Shown in pieces: positions 31,910-42,914 of a stretch of DNA of 64,000 nucleotides. The position numbers and the translations under genes were made by a program. Location: contig JACMZG010000008.1 of the NCBI GenBank assembly GCA_018340805.1, positions 59,785,906-59,849,905 on the forward strand, written 5' to 3'. The notes beneath the pieces were generated by a model that was given only the letters and a program-made list of their open reading frames with translations, was not told the origin of the DNA and did not search any database. The DNA is from Microvelia longipes (taxonomy: Eukaryota > Arthropoda > Insecta > Hemiptera > Veliidae). Each line of letters starts with the position of its first letter. Positions within the stretch are counted from its first letter, which is position 1.

Positions 31910-32935
31910 GTTATAAGATAACCGTCCTTGTGCCTGTACCTCGAAATCATTGACTGAAACTCAAAAACAATTTGCAGTAATTGAAAAAGAATTGTTGGCG
32001 ATCCTATATGGCTGTGAACGATTTAAATAATATTTTTTTGGCCGCACTATAACGATTGAAACGGATCATTAACCATTAATTGAAATAATAAAAAAACCTT
32101 TACACCTTTGCCCCTTGGATTGCAACGAATGCTTATAAAATTGCAGAGATTTGATTTAGCATTAAAATATGTACCCGGCAAGGAAATGTATATCGCAGAT
32201 GCGCTTTCAAGAGGGAAATGCGCTAAAATTAGCAATGAAGATGCTAAATTTGATAAAGCTCTTCTAGAAGACTATGAAGTCATAATTGTTCGCTGGAAGC
32301 AAATGGAAATAAAATAGATTTAAATGATATAGCGATAGCAAATAAAAAATGCACATATATGCTTCAATTATCTGAATTTATTAAAAATGGTTGGCCACAA
32401 AACTACAAGACAGTTCCTGACACTTTGAAACCATGTTTTAAATGCGCTTCTGAACTTACGGAAATAAAAGATGTTATTATAATGAATAAAATAATCATAC
32501 CAAAATCGTTGAGAAAGAAAATTTTAAATATATTACACTACAGTCACCAAGAGTAACAAGGACCAAAGCAAGAGCACGTGAATCACTCTTTTGGCCAGGT
32601 AGGTCTTTTTCTTTTAATAGGTCAAAAACTATAGAAGACTTAGTAATCTCTAGTGATACTTGCTCAACATTTGCTCGTGCTAACCAAAAAGAACCATTAA
32701 TGCCTCAGTCAGTTCCATCTAGACCTTGGGAAATAGTAGCTTGTGACCTTTTTACGTTAAATCTAAAAGTTTTTTAATAACAGTAGATTTTTATTCAAAG
32801 TTTGTCGAAGTTGCACCTCTCAAGCAAATAGATAGTGGTGAAGTTATTAAAAATATGAAAATAATTTTTGGTATTCCTGAAATTGTAATATCAGATGAAG
32901 GTCCCCAGTTCACATCTTTTCATATTTTTATTATA
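31910..32935 (+). pseudogene. Ty3/gypsy RNase H - integrase fragment (copy 2)
   Basis: Counterpart of 20,765-21,790 with the same motifs: QKQFAVIEKELLAILYG, ETDH, VPGKEMYIADALSR, the zinc-finger region and ISDEGPQFTS. It differs by small indels near 32,474 and 32,550 that break the zinc finger. The third catalytic residue is again missing. Confidence 0.85.
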
Positions 32936-33161
32936 ATTAAAATCTATTTTTAAATTAAGTATACTTTCTTTCATATATTTAAAAAAATGAAAGAAAGGAA
33001 GATATTCTTTTTAAGGTAAAAGAATGTAGTGTCTGGAATATTCGATTTAGACAAATAAGAGAAGAAATATAAAACAAAAACGTTAGTAATGTCTGACTTA
33101 ATGGCATATTAAGTTATAAGACATCAAAATGAAAGAAAACAAAAAAGGAGTATACATTTAC

Positions 33162-33272
33162 TTCGTAATCGTCGCCATAGAGATATATACTAGAGGGGGC
33201 ATAGCCTACATCATTACATTGAGAGGCCTGAAACATCTTGTTGGGGCTCTCAGGGGCTCTGTGTAAACTCAT
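33162..33272 (-). other. Possible exon-like reading frame (copy 2), unidentified
   Basis: Same frame as 22,018-22,128, with ATG at 33,272 and donor-like GTAAAT at 33,161-33,156. Confidence 0.25.
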
Positions 33273-33540
33273 AGAAACCTCCTTCAAAAGTGAGTTTAGG
33301 TTATAAAAAATCAATTGTTTTTGGCTTCCAGCACATTCCTTATATTTTGATTTGTGTTTTTAACGCTCTACTGTATAAGTTTCTGGAAGTTTGCACTGAT
33401 TATTTGATTGTATTTATTAGCGAGGTGGTCAGGTTACTTTTTTGATGTTTCAAAATTTTACCAATAGGGCCTCTCTAGTAATATGATCGTCGCTGATTAA
33501 TCAAGTTTTTTTTTTTTTAAAATTGATCATAACTATTTTG

Positions 33541-33925
33541 CAGGAGATAAAATGTGAAGTATGTGGTGTTAAGTTTTCTGGGACAGCAAGTCTAAACTGA
33601 CATAAAACATAGTTTTGTACAGGAGTGTTTATCTTTTGATGATTCGTTTTTGACTAAGCTGGAATATATTGATCATATAAAAATTGTTCATAGTGTAAAT
33701 TTGGATCGAGATAGCTAACATTTTAATAGTTTAAACAAATTTCTTCACTGGAAATCACAGAAAGAAAGAGAAACTGTTACAAAATTTAAAGTAAGTAAGA
33801 CTGTGAAATGTGAAATTCGACGATGGAGCGAAGAAAATGGAATACGTAAAACCGCTCCTAGAACTTCATTTGAAGCGTCAACTGAAATGATGCTTGGTTT
33901 ATTCGTTTCAAAAAATTTCTATTGA
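33541..33925 (+). pseudogene. Degraded C2H2 zinc-finger-like fragment
   Basis: Forward pieces: IKCEVCGVKFSGTASLN then H after an in-frame stop (first CxxC...H half), and CLSFDDSFLTKLEYIDHIKI with VHSVN (second finger-like piece). Then come NKFLHWKSQKERETVTKF and CEIRRWSEENGIRKTAPRTS. Zinc fingers followed by such a tryptophan/charged segment occur in insect transposon-associated and uncharacterised DNA-binding proteins. The frames are broken; identity is uncertain. Confidence 0.35.
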
Positions 33926-33989
33926 TTATTGACTTTTGTGATTAAATTTTTAATTTTGAAGAAATCGTTTTGGCATTGATTATTCCACT

Positions 33990-34740
33990 CAAATAAAGTA
34001 ATTAGCTTCCTTAAGGACGCGGTGATAGCGCTTAAATTTGGTATACTTCCCTACGTAATTAATCATTTCTAAAAATCTTTCAAGTTCTTTTTTATTTATA
34101 GAAAGTGCAATATCAAAATACTTTGGATTCTACTTTTATCTATATCAAATCCTTGAGCCGAAAACGAATGGCCAAGAAAAATAATTTTATGAACACCGAA
34201 AATACACTTTCCTTGATTAAATCTAACATTATTCTCTCTAGCGCGGTTTAGTACTTTTTCTAAAATTAAGTTATGTTCTGCATTATCTCAATCGTAAACA
34301 AATAAATCATCTATATATAACTTACAACCAGGAATATATAATATTTTATTAAATCTTTTTGAAATATTTTGCTGCCAGATTTTATTTCTCTTTTTCCATT
34401 CCATCCGAAATTTGTTTATATTTATCTTCTAATGAAAGCGGTACTTTTCTTGGTGGATGGATTACTGAACTCATATTTTTATCTAATTCTATATGACAAG
34501 GCTCATTTAAGCATCCTATTCCTTTAAAAACATCTTTATGTTTATTTAATAGATTTTCGATGTTATTTTTTTGAGTATTTAATCAACCTTTCCAATCAAA
34601 TCTGAACTAGTTCAAGCTTCAAGTCCTAAAATTAAAGGTTTATTTGAATTAATTACAAAAACTTCTATGTCTTAACTAACATTTTTATGAAAAGCTGTTA
34701 ATATTATTGTACCTAGAAGTTTTAAATTTTTACCGGTGTA
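33990..34740 (-). pseudogene. Reverse transcriptase of the mag-like gypsy element, N-terminal two thirds
   Basis: The reverse strand with many stops still shows PLILGLEA, a palm box CKLYIDDLFVYD with YIDD at ~34,307-34,318, CIFGVHKI near 34,200, the LGHSFSAQGFDID pattern, and the thumb NKKELERFLEMINYVGKYTK near 34,040-34,100. The order is that of Ty3/gypsy RT. RNase H is missing. Confidence 0.8.
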
Positions 34741-34766
34741 AGTGCTTAATTTTTGTTTAGTTTTTA

Positions 34767-35006
34767 TTAAATTATTGTTTTAATAACACAATTTTTTAAA
34801 AAAGTATTTTGTAATACTTGCAAATTAATTATGTTAGCCATGGCTCCGCTTTCAAGTATAAATGTATTAAAAATTTTATTATTTAACATTATATTAGCAG
34901 TCCATTCTTTATCTTTATTTTGATTTTTTAAGCTATCTATAAAATATATATCGACATCGTCTTTACTATTTTCTTCACGATCATCCCTGTCTACAGCTCT
35001 TAACAT
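34767..35006 (-). pseudogene. Protease of the mag-like gypsy element
   Basis: Reads AVDRDDREENSKDDVDIYFI, a W-x-A-x-I strand (EWTANIMLNNKIF), then TFILESGAMANIINLQVL, the retroviral-type aspartic protease signature. The catalytic motif is ESGA where D-S/T-G-A is expected, so the catalytic Asp is replaced and the enzyme would be dead. Confidence 0.75.
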
Positions 35007-35268
35007 TTCCTTAGTAAAAGATTTATTTGCATAATGACCTTTTCGTGAACATAAATGATACCTTGTTTTATAAGCAGGGCATCTGTTAACTTTGTGCTCA
35101 AGACCTCAACGAGTGCAATCTTTAACAATAGATTGTTTCTTTTTTCTTTTTTTTATCAGTGGAATGTGCTCTACTATTATCTTTATTAGAACGATTATTT
35201 TTCTTGTTGTATAGCTCGTCTTTTAGTAAGAGCATCTACATCAAGATTTGAGTTAGATTTTTCAGCTT

Positions 35269-35762
35269 TTATAAGCTCAGATTGTTCACGTAATATATCA
35301 ATTTCTGTGCATTGGTCACAGCATCATCCAAAGAGAATGAATCAACCAATCCAAGTAATCTTTCTCTGATATTATCGTTTTTAATACCACATATAAAAAT
35401 ACTTTTAATCAAACTATCTTTTAACTCCCCAAAATCACAGTTTAGAGCTTGATATTTAAGATCAGTAACGTAATGTTCGATTTGTTCACCCTCTAGTTGT
35501 TTACGAGTAAAGAATTTATACCTCTCGTATTCAACATTCTTTCTGGGTAAAAAGTAATTTTCAAATTTCTTCAATAGAACACTGATTTTGTCTTTTTCCT
35601 CAGTTAAAAACGTAAAAGTGTTAAATATTCTCAATCCTTCGTCGCCTATTAAATGTAAGAGTTGAGCACATTGTTGTGTGTTCTGTGTTGTTCTGAGGCA
35701 AGTAAATAGTTCTCTAACTTTCGACGCCAAAATTTTCAGTTATTGGCTAAATTGCCAGACAT
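35269..35762 (-). pseudogene. Gag of the mag-like gypsy element
   Basis: The probable start is an ATG at 35,762 (MSGNLANN), with an early stop before the long open stretch 35,730-35,269. That stretch includes LLHLIGDEGLRIFNTFTF, LPRKNVEYERYKFFTRKQ, EGEQIEHYVTDLKYQALNC and DSLIKSIFICGIKNDNIRER. This is the standard retrotransposon Gag (capsid) pattern: F-x-R-x-Q followed by a tLRxLa-like C-F-G segment. Zinc-knuckle remnants (HLCSRKGHYANK) lie downstream at ~35,020-35,080. Confidence 0.8.
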
Positions 35763-35926
35763 ATTTATTGGTTAAATTCCTCTAAATTCAGACATATTTA
35801 TTTATTTCAATAAAATCAGTGAGAAAAAGTATTATTAGAAAAAAGAAAATACCCGACAGTCTGTATTAAATTAATCAGTTAAAACAAACCAGTCTGCAAT
35901 TTCTTTTGTTTGAGGGTGAAATCCGT

Positions 35927-35935
35927 ACTGCGCCA
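35927..35935 (-). other. Primer-binding site, tRNA-Ser type
   Basis: The reverse strand reads TGGCGCAGT directly after the LTR end. This is complementary to the 3' end of insect tRNA-Ser (…ACTGCGCCA), the primer used by several mag-type elements. Confidence 0.6.
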
Positions 35936-36070
35936 TGTGATGTAGGGAGGGAGATCAAATACATAAAACACGATGTCTCAGTGTGAAGTGATTTAATTAT
36001 CAATACAAAATACATTATTAAGGCGGGGGTAATACATATATAGTAGAGGGAGTAAACAGAATATATTACA
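35936..36070 (-). repeat. 5' LTR of the mag-like element
   Basis: 135 bp. On the reverse strand it begins TGTAATATATTCTG and ends CCCTACATCACA, the canonical TG..CA with short inverted ends. It is bounded inside by a primer site and outside by LINE coding sequence. No second LTR is present in the window, so the 3' boundary rests on the primer site position. Confidence 0.7.
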
Positions 36071-37690
36071 ATTAGGCGTTTAAATAACTTTGCTAAATTG
36101 GGAGTAAGCTAATGGGACGATATTTTCCTGCTGTTTTGAGATGAGATTTACCAGGCTTTTCTTCTATTACTATTTTTAAGATTTTCCAATTAGCAGGAAA
36201 AATAGTTCTTTTCAAACACTCATTGAAAATAGCTGTAATAAAGTTAGGTAAACTATCAAAAACTTTTTCTAACATAGATGTAGTGATTCCGTCCTCACCA
36301 GGAGTTTTATTCGGAGCAGAAACTGTAAACGGAGGATTGTTTGGTGTGCTAGAAGGTAAAAACATTTTTTGTCTGAATTTCTTGTGACTTCATTCATCAT
36401 CTAATTCTGTCATCTATCGGTAAGAATTTTTTAAGAATCACGTCTAATGTATCGTCGAACCCCTGAGTAAAAGTCCCATCTGGTTTTTAGAGTATAGATA
36501 GGACTAGATTTTGTTTAGTTTTACCACAAGCAGTTTTGTTAGTAGAGTTCCATAGATTGTTAGGGTTTGTATAGTTACGGATTTCTTGCCAAAACTCAAA
36601 TTTACTTATCTCTATTAATAATTTTTACTAATTTTGTAGGTCTAAGTATACTATTTTCTTAGAGCTTCTCAATAGATTATCGTTTTTAATTTTTTGGTAT
36701 TGTTTTCTTGCTTTCCAAGCCTTTCTTCTGGATTCTTCTATTTCTCTGGTCCACCAAGGAACTTTTCTTTTGCCATTTAAATTATTAGTTGTATTATTTA
36801 CACAAGGCATACATTTTTACAAGCTCTTGTTAAAGCAATATTTATATTGTTGATTATGTGATCGATGTTTGGCTTATCTATAAATTTTTCTATCAGTATA
36901 TCTTCATTCACATTTGTTGTGTCTACTTCTAAGCATTTGGTGGGCTCTTTGAGTAATTCTTGGTTAAATTTATCCCAATCTGCTTTTTTCGTGTTGAATT
37001 TTTAAAGGTCGTTTTTATGATTATATTGGTAAGTAAATTAAATAGAAAATGTAATTTAGCGATGATCTGATGCACTCTCCTCGTCTTAAATCTTCCAGTT
37101 TTGAATGTATTTTAAAATTGAGTAACTTGTAGTTATATCTATATTAATACTCCCACGACTGCATTCAAACGTTGGTTTATCCTGATCAATGTTACAGGCT
37201 TGTAAAGAATGTGAGGCAAGAAACTCTTTTATAGTTTTCTTCTAGGTTCTGTAAAGCTGTCAAACTCCTCAAAGTCATACTCCTTGCATTACTATCACTA
37301 CAAATAGCAATTTTACCCTTTACTTCTGTTAAAAAATTTTTTAAGTAGATTAAATCATTTTCAAGATTGTTACATTTGTTAAGATAAATACCACAAGCAC
37401 AAAACAAGAAGTCATTGGTTTTAAGTTCCACCCAAACTGAGTCTTCTTTAGACAATTTTGAATTAACAATAGCTGTTATGTTGCTGCCTATTATAATAAT
37501 AGCTGCTTTAACCTTGCCTACACCGGCTTGTAGTATTCTGTAAGAAGAAGGGAATCTTGTTACCCTATCATTTACAGCATAAGGTTCCTGTACAAAGATC
37601 AAATTTAGTTTTCGTTCTATAACACTTTCGCAGAGTAAACTTTTAGCTTTTTTAAATTTACAAAGATTTATTTGAAAACACTTAATGTTT
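36071..37690 (-). pseudogene. R1-like LINE ORF2: endonuclease and start of reverse transcriptase
   Basis: Starts near 37,690 with FQINLCKFKKAKSLL and IFVQEPYAVNDRVTRFP (APE-type endonuclease N-terminus). It continues with IAICSDSNARS near 37,300, the D-x-N of the endonuclease in the R1 style, and then the linker KVPWWTREIEESRRKAWKA at ~36,750 (W-W-x-x-E-L/I pattern typical of R1/LOA). The RT begins with NKTPGEDGITTSMLEKVF and FPANWKILKI at ~36,190-36,310, then GKYRPISLLP and, after a one-base shift, LAKLFKRLI ending at 36,071. There the LTR of the mag-like gypsy interrupts it; the YxDD box is not found. It has multiple stops. Confidence 0.85.
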
Positions 37691-37799
37691 TATCTTATTT
37701 AGATTGCTATTCATATTGAGTATTTTCTTTGAATTTAGAAATTAATACCTGGTAACAGAGACAATTTTTTCTTAGATCTGTGTGATTTGCATTAGCTTT

Positions 37800-37922
37800 T
37801 AACGAATTTTCATTATGAAAATGACGCTTATGAGGTTGTTCGGATGACGGAAGTTGAGGGTGGGAGTGAGCGGAATCGGTTTCTATTGGCTTCCTGATAA
37901 CAAAAAAATATGTCCGAAAAAA

Positions 37923-37964
<42 letters not shown>

Positions 37965-38045
37965 TTTTTTCGGACATATTTTTTTGTTATCAGGAAGCCA
38001 ATAGAAACCGATTCCGCTCACTCCCACCCTCAACTTCCGTCAGAT
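37800..38045. repeat. C-family perfect hairpin around (TA)n
   Basis: Left arm 37,852-37,945 and right arm 37,946-38,040 are almost perfect reverse complements (TGACGGAAGTTGAGGG, CGGTTTCTATTGGCTTCCTG, ATATGTCCGAAAAAAAGTTT) closed by ~32 bp of TA. A left extension 37,800-37,850 (TTTTCATTATGAAAATGACG, GCTTATGAGGTTG) matches 54,515-54,570 in reverse. Related single-arm copies lie at 52,735-52,830 and 57,226-57,335. Confidence 0.85.
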
Positions 38046-38099
38046 GTTGTAGAGGTTACGAGGCCTATTGTTTATAAAAACATTATGACGTCATCAACC

Positions 38100-39040
38100 A
38101 AAGTTATGACATCATGAAAAAATTTTTTTTTTGAAACTTGAAATGGCTTTAAAACAAGGTATTTCGTGTTTAGGTAGACGGCTAGCTTAATCGATTAAGA
38201 CTGATTTCAGCTGAATCGAACCATCACAAATGGCGCAAACGGTATACATATATATATAATCTTGTATATATGTATACGTCTAGGTCAAAGACTCGTACGA
38301 TATATCTTGGGTTCAGTAGTGTTAGAGGGTGGGGATATAGTATAAAAGAGGAGCATCTACCTCTTGCTCCATCCTGGTAAGCCTACTGTCCCAGAGAGAT
38401 AGGACAAAAATGGCTTTCACTGATCCACGCCGAGCTAAGCAGGCCTGTAAAGAGGAAGAACCTCGAAGTAGTCTTCATATGGTCGAAGTCATTCTAAAAC
38501 GATTGCGACCGGTTTCAGCTCAATCGGACAATCCTAAGTGACGAAAACGGAATTTTTGTTTTAAAAAATCATGAATATATTTTTTCAACCAAAAGGTTAT
38601 ACTCAAATAAACAATTTGTTTACGAAAAAACTTGACATTTTTCTTTAAATTGTATAAACAATCATAAATGTATGTAAGAGTTTATAGTTTATACCCTTTT
38701 GTATGGTGGACGATAACTAAAACTGATGAAAGATGAAACTATAATCTTTTCTTACCCTTTATACAAGGTTACTCCAACAGTGTGGATTTTTTTCTTGTAT
38801 TCTTTATACCTCTATAAAAACGTATTAGTTATGTATTTAAATATACTTATTATTTATTTATATTGTTTGTTAACTGTAATATTATTACTTACTATCAATA
38901 ATAGAGGATTAATCGAATCAAATTCATGAGAAAGCCTCTCAGCGCGAAGCGGGCCTGTGAAACGAGGCTGTGAAAATTTGCTAAATACGTGGCAAAATGC
39001 CATGTAACTAGAAACGATAGTGAAACCATACATAATACAA
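38100..39040. other. Mixed repeat-like sequence inserted within the LINE
   Basis: Not coding. It contains a TATA-like AGTATAAAAGAGG at ~38,340 followed by GCTAAGCAGGCCTG at ~38,434, and a phrase GACCGGTTTCAGCTCAATCG. It separates LINE ORF1 and ORF2. I cannot name it. Confidence 0.4.
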
Positions 39041-39108
39041 AACAACAACAATGTGGCCGCGAAGCGGCCCTGCGGGCTGACGCCGCGAAGCGGTTACAGG
39101 CCGAAGGC
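38935..39108. repeat. GC-rich repeat terminus (G family)
   Basis: In otherwise AT-rich DNA, 39,053-39,108 reads GGCCGCGAAGCGGCC, GCTGACGCCGCGAAGCGG and GGCCGAAGGCCC; a partial copy GCGCGAAGCGGGCCTG lies at 38,941. The same GC-rich block occurs at 49,998-50,065 and 53,221-53,310. Each contains a GGCC(N3)GGCC-type hairpin. It looks like the terminus of a dispersed element. Confidence 0.65.
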
Positions 39109-39590
39109 CCGTATTTTATTTATACTTGCGTGTTTATTGTATGAGATGCAATTCGCACAAAACCTTAATGCAGATTTACAATCGGCTAAAGCATGAGGCC
39201 CTGCACAAATGGGACAGATTGTTCTTTCTTTCTCAGGATCGTTATTTAGAGGGCAATTAATAGAAGTGTGCTGAAATTGGCAGCATTTGAAATGCCGTTT
39301 AACAAAAACGTGGTCATCGTATTTACAAATATTCCATATAATTTTGATTTTACAATTTTGCAATTATTTCCTAAGGACAGGAGAGGTTTCTATAATTAAG
39401 TTTCTACACTTAAACTTCTTGTTGTTAATGCCAATTTTAGGCTTTATGGTATCATCTGTCGTTATAATGTTTGGATTTTGATTTTTTAGAATAGATACTG
39501 AATTATCTAATGTTACTTCTTCTGTAAATTCTAAAAATACAAATATGCAAAAAAAATTATGCAAATTTTGGATAGTATTTTAAAACATTG
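39094..39590 (-). pseudogene. R1-like LINE ORF1 (Gag-like) C-terminal part
   Basis: Two frames. The frame 39,364-39,564 ends KPKIGINNKKFKCRNLIIE with TSPVLRK, a conserved segment before the zinc knuckles. After a stop, 39,094-39,363 reads DDHVFVKRHFKCCQFQHTS with INCPL, CPICAGPHALADC and RFCANCISYNKHAS. This is the three-CCHC-knuckle array of R1/jockey-type ORF1 proteins; the first knuckle has CCQFQH where CxxCxxxGH is usual. The reading direction agrees with ORF2 to the left, so both probably came from one LINE split by later insertions, ending at the GC-rich repeat. Confidence 0.8.
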
Positions 39591-39599
39591 GACATAGTT

Positions 39600-40390
39600 A
39601 ATAGTTCATCCTTTAGGAATTTTACTTAGCTTTCCAACGAGACCATTTTATTTTCATTTTAGACAAATTTCATCTTTCTAGCCAGAACAGTTTAAAAGTT
39701 AATTACGATTTTATAATACGTGGTGTAATATTTTTTGCAGAAATTAAAATTTACCTTCTGGGAAAACGGTTGAAGTTTTGAAGACAGGGGTTTATATTAT
39801 AGGACATGTTTTGTTTTCCTTGAGGAGTACTATCACCTCCTTCTTTAGTGGTCACTTTATATGAAACACCCTGTATATTAGTAAATAAACGTATTTATTA
39901 TTTAAGATAAAATTGTTTTCTTATTTTTAAGAAAATTTTTCTGGCGTTTGCAGTTTTGAAAATACTTTAAACAAATCTTTTATGTTGGTATTTGTTTTAA
40001 TATCAAGCACTAGGTTGTTAGTTCTTAGTGTTGCCACTAGATTGGAGCATTTGTTAGCTGTGTTTACTAGCGCTGCAGTGGAATTATCTTGAACTAAGTT
40101 TACATTTATAATTTGAACATATTCTTTAAAAGGGTCTTACACGAAGGAAGATACCCTCGTATTTCACAACTCTAAACCTAATATTAAATTACGGTGGCTT
40201 TTTTCTGATTTTTCATTTTTTATGCTTTATCTCACCTATTTAAACCTTAAATTTGAACTTACCTTTACTTCTGTAAAAAATATTTTCCTTTTAAGGGGAA
40301 CATTTCTATAATATAAAAGCAGGAATTGTCTACTCTACTTTACTCTTAAAATTACAGAGAGAGTGAATATTCCACATGCGAGTGAATATC
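39600..40390. other. No recognisable gene
   Basis: AT-rich. Near 39,860 there is ATGAAACACCCTGTATATTA. The motif CACCCTGTATA is common at transposon ends in insects, but no partner end was found. Confidence 0.4.
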
Positions 40391-40394
40391 TCTA

Positions 40395-41150
40395 AATTAA
40401 TTTGTTGCGGAGGTGCGCAACTCTGGCGAATTTTCCTTGAAATAAATATTCTTTTCTTATCAATCCTCTTCTTGCTTAGATTTCCGGTGTATGCTTTTAA
40501 GCATCGCAACTTGTTTTTTTTTCAAAATTTGCAAAGAAAATGCGCATATTTATCCCACAGAAAATAATGCAAAGTATTATTTATACTCATTTAAAGCTCA
40601 GTTTATGCTCATTTTTAGTGAAATTTCTTCGAGAAATTCGGAAAACTTAAACAGCAAGTTGTGTTAATTAAATTAAATTATTAATTGATTATAAATAAAC
40701 ATAAAATAAAATATATTAAAAAAAATAATATTATTATAATATAAATTAATAATAATAATAATAAATAAAATATAAATATACAAAGTAAATAAAGAATTAA
40801 ATTATTATTATTATTAAATTAAATTAAACGTAACTGCTCAGGTTGTAAAGCATATATCGAAAACTTAAGCAAAAAATGAATTGATGAGCAAGAATGCACT
40901 CACTTCAAAGATAATTCCAGAATTGTTTTAAAAATTATAATCTTAAAAAGAGTAAATTATCTCTGATACCAAGATTCAAACCTAGGAACCTCGGCTTTAC
41001 CGGCTATATTTAATTTGATCTAAAAAACATGGAAAGCGACACCCTACTCGGAATGTTTTGTTTACTGTGCCTTATTTTAAGTTTTACGATAATTTACCAC
41101 AATTTGTTTGGTGACTTATAATGGTCGTATAGAATCCGGGCCGCAGTAAG
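40395..41150. repeat. F-family copy with tail
   Basis: Left arm 40,405-40,490 (GCGGAGGTGCGCAACTCTGG, CGAATTTTCC, CTTCTTGCTTAG) pairs loosely with 40,850-40,920 (AAGCAAAAAATGAATTGATG, AGCAAGAATGCACT). The interior has a short (AAT)n run at 40,740-40,815. The tail 40,965-41,150 has AGATTCAAACCTAGGAACCT (B-box-like in reverse), GCGACACCCTACTCGGAA and ATAATGGTCGTAT, as in other F copies. Confidence 0.65.
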
Positions 41151-41894
41151 GTTTTATTGAAATAAATAAGTTAACAAAGGTAGAATACTTTTTGAACAGA
41201 CCTCATATAAGGGTTTCTCTGTTGAAGGACATTGAGTATAGAATAAGAAATTTTATTTTGTTCCAGTAAAATAGGCTTATTCTGTATAAAGAAAACAATT
41301 AAAAGTGAACAAGTTTTAATTGTTTTTCCTGTAAAAGAGATTTAAATTTGAGAATTCGCTAAAAAGAAACAAAAGAAAGTGTAGTGAGAAAACATTGGAT
41401 GAAAATAGGTTCGGTGCATTTTGTATTACTTATTGAATCATATTTAGAAAAATACAAAATGGTATAGCTCATACAAGCATTTTGGAAAATATAGACTCAT
41501 TAAAATGCTGCAGCAGTTTTTTGGCTTATTATTTTTTTTTCGCTTTGCTAAGGATGATCTTAATTCAGATATGTAACAAATGCCAACAGGATATTATTTG
41601 CTATAGTAGTTAACATATATATGATATTAGGAATTAGGAGCCCAAACTGAATCGTATGCCCTTTCATTCTTTCATGCGACCTTTTCTTTTATGCTACTAT
41701 TTTATTGTATTTATTTACTTGCCATTATTACACAAATATAACATTTTTACAATTAACAAAAATCAACATGATTTACGTGCCAACGAATGTTAAAGCTTTT
41801 CCGTTATCGTAACAACATTAAAAAACTAAATAATAGGAGATTTGGTACAAATCGCTAAAAAGAAAGATTAAAATAATAAATTAAAAAATAAATA

Positions 41895-42250
41895 AATGTA
41901 GCACCTAGGTTCTGATGTTTACGTCCACAGTCTGTTACCAGTCGGATAAGCAGTCTTAAAGAGTTCTAGCACAGTTTCTGATAGGAATTAAGAGAGATGG
42001 GTATATCATCTCATCATGGGGAACGGAATGAAAAGCCCTGGGCTGGTCTAAAAATATGAAAAACGTTTTAATTTAAACCTCGATAAGTACGAATTGTTTA
42101 AAGCTTCTGATGCATTCTCCGTGCTGAGATCATTTTGAAATCCAAATTGGTATTTTTTTATTTGATGCCTACTTAAGTAGTCGACCAATTGGATTTTGAT
42201 AATTTTTTCCATCACTTTTTATAGAAAGCTTAAAAAACTATTAGGACGGT
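41895..42250 (-). pseudogene. LINE reverse transcriptase fragment (jockey/CR1-like)
   Basis: The reverse strand reads YRPNSFLSFL (cf. YRPIS-L), KVMEKIIKIQLVDYLSRHQI, KKYQFGFQNDLSTENASEAL (the Q-FGF-x-x-x-STxxA box), and after a shift DQPRAFHSVPHDEMI (D-x-x-KAFD-V-H). A later SDW-QTVDVNIRT piece resembles the YLxxRxQxVxV strand. It stops before the YxDD box. It is distinct from the R1-like LINE at 36-39.6 kb and lies directly against a 5S-box copy. Confidence 0.75.
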
Positions 42251-42269
42251 AATTATGTGGAGCTTTTTG

Positions 42270-42855
42270 AAGTTGTGCTATCCGGAAAATAATTCTTTTC
42301 GTCACTGACCCACAATAAAAAATCAGAAAAAAATGTTGAAAATTAGTAAAACAAGAAACAAATATTTTGATCTATTTGAGATTTGGCATGCATTTAGTCA
42401 TGTGACTACATCATATGTGCCAAAATTCATTCTGAATTATAGCTATTAGTTTAATGTTTATCGAATGACTACGTTATGTTACTATGGTATGTTTACGTTT
42501 TTTAAAAAATTATGCGTAATATCGGGAAATAATTTGATTATGTTAAAAATTCAGTTCAAGAGTGCACTTTTACGTAATAATGAAGTATACTAATAAGTAT
42601 AATTAAGTACACTTTCGTTTCAATACAACAAAGTATCATGATTTATTTTGGATCCTAAGTCTTAAGTAGCATTGAGCGTGGTCAATGGACGTGCAAAGCG
42701 AGTCTAAAGACTGAAGACTTGTTGCACTATAAATTTGTTGATTTTTATATTTTTAAAGAAGAGCGAAGTGAGTCCGAAGTAGGTAAGATGAGCGTAGCAA
42801 ATTTGATGTGATGAGAAAAAGTTCCGAGATACCTCGTAACTGATTAGTATTTGGG
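42270..42855 (+). repeat. 5S-box family copy
   Basis: Forward. Starts mid-element (GTTGTGCTATCCGGAAAATA), followed by a strongly diverged middle, the 5S-like remnant CTTAAGTAGCATTGAGCGTG at 42,661-42,680 (C box lost in a small deletion), AAGAGCGAAGTGAGTCCGAA and the tail GAAAAAGTTCCGAGATACCT. Confidence 0.7.
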
Positions 42856-42914
42856 CTTTAAAAACAGGAGCTACAAATATGCTCGTCCTACAGTATGTCA
42901 TCGTTTTTGAACAT

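Larger units (their letters stand above)
33990..36070 (-). mobile_element. Ty3/gypsy element, mag-like, 3'-truncated
   Basis: Reads right to left: LTR (36,070-35,936), primer site (35,935-35,927), Gag, zinc knuckle, protease, and RT up to the thumb. It ends near 33,990 without RNase H, integrase or 3' LTR. It is inserted in the RT of an R1-like LINE whose coding sequence runs up to 36,071. Gag sequence features and the tRNA-Ser-type primer point to the mag clade. Confidence 0.8.

Noticed and set aside
38430..38447. GAGCTAAGCAGGCCTG, a word like the 5S rRNA A box
   Set aside because: Only the A-box word matches, with no C box and no relation to the 5S-box family; treated as coincidence.
39855..39890. 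Transposon end with CACCCTGTATA
   Set aside because: The motif is common in insect genomes, but no partner terminus or element body was found nearby.
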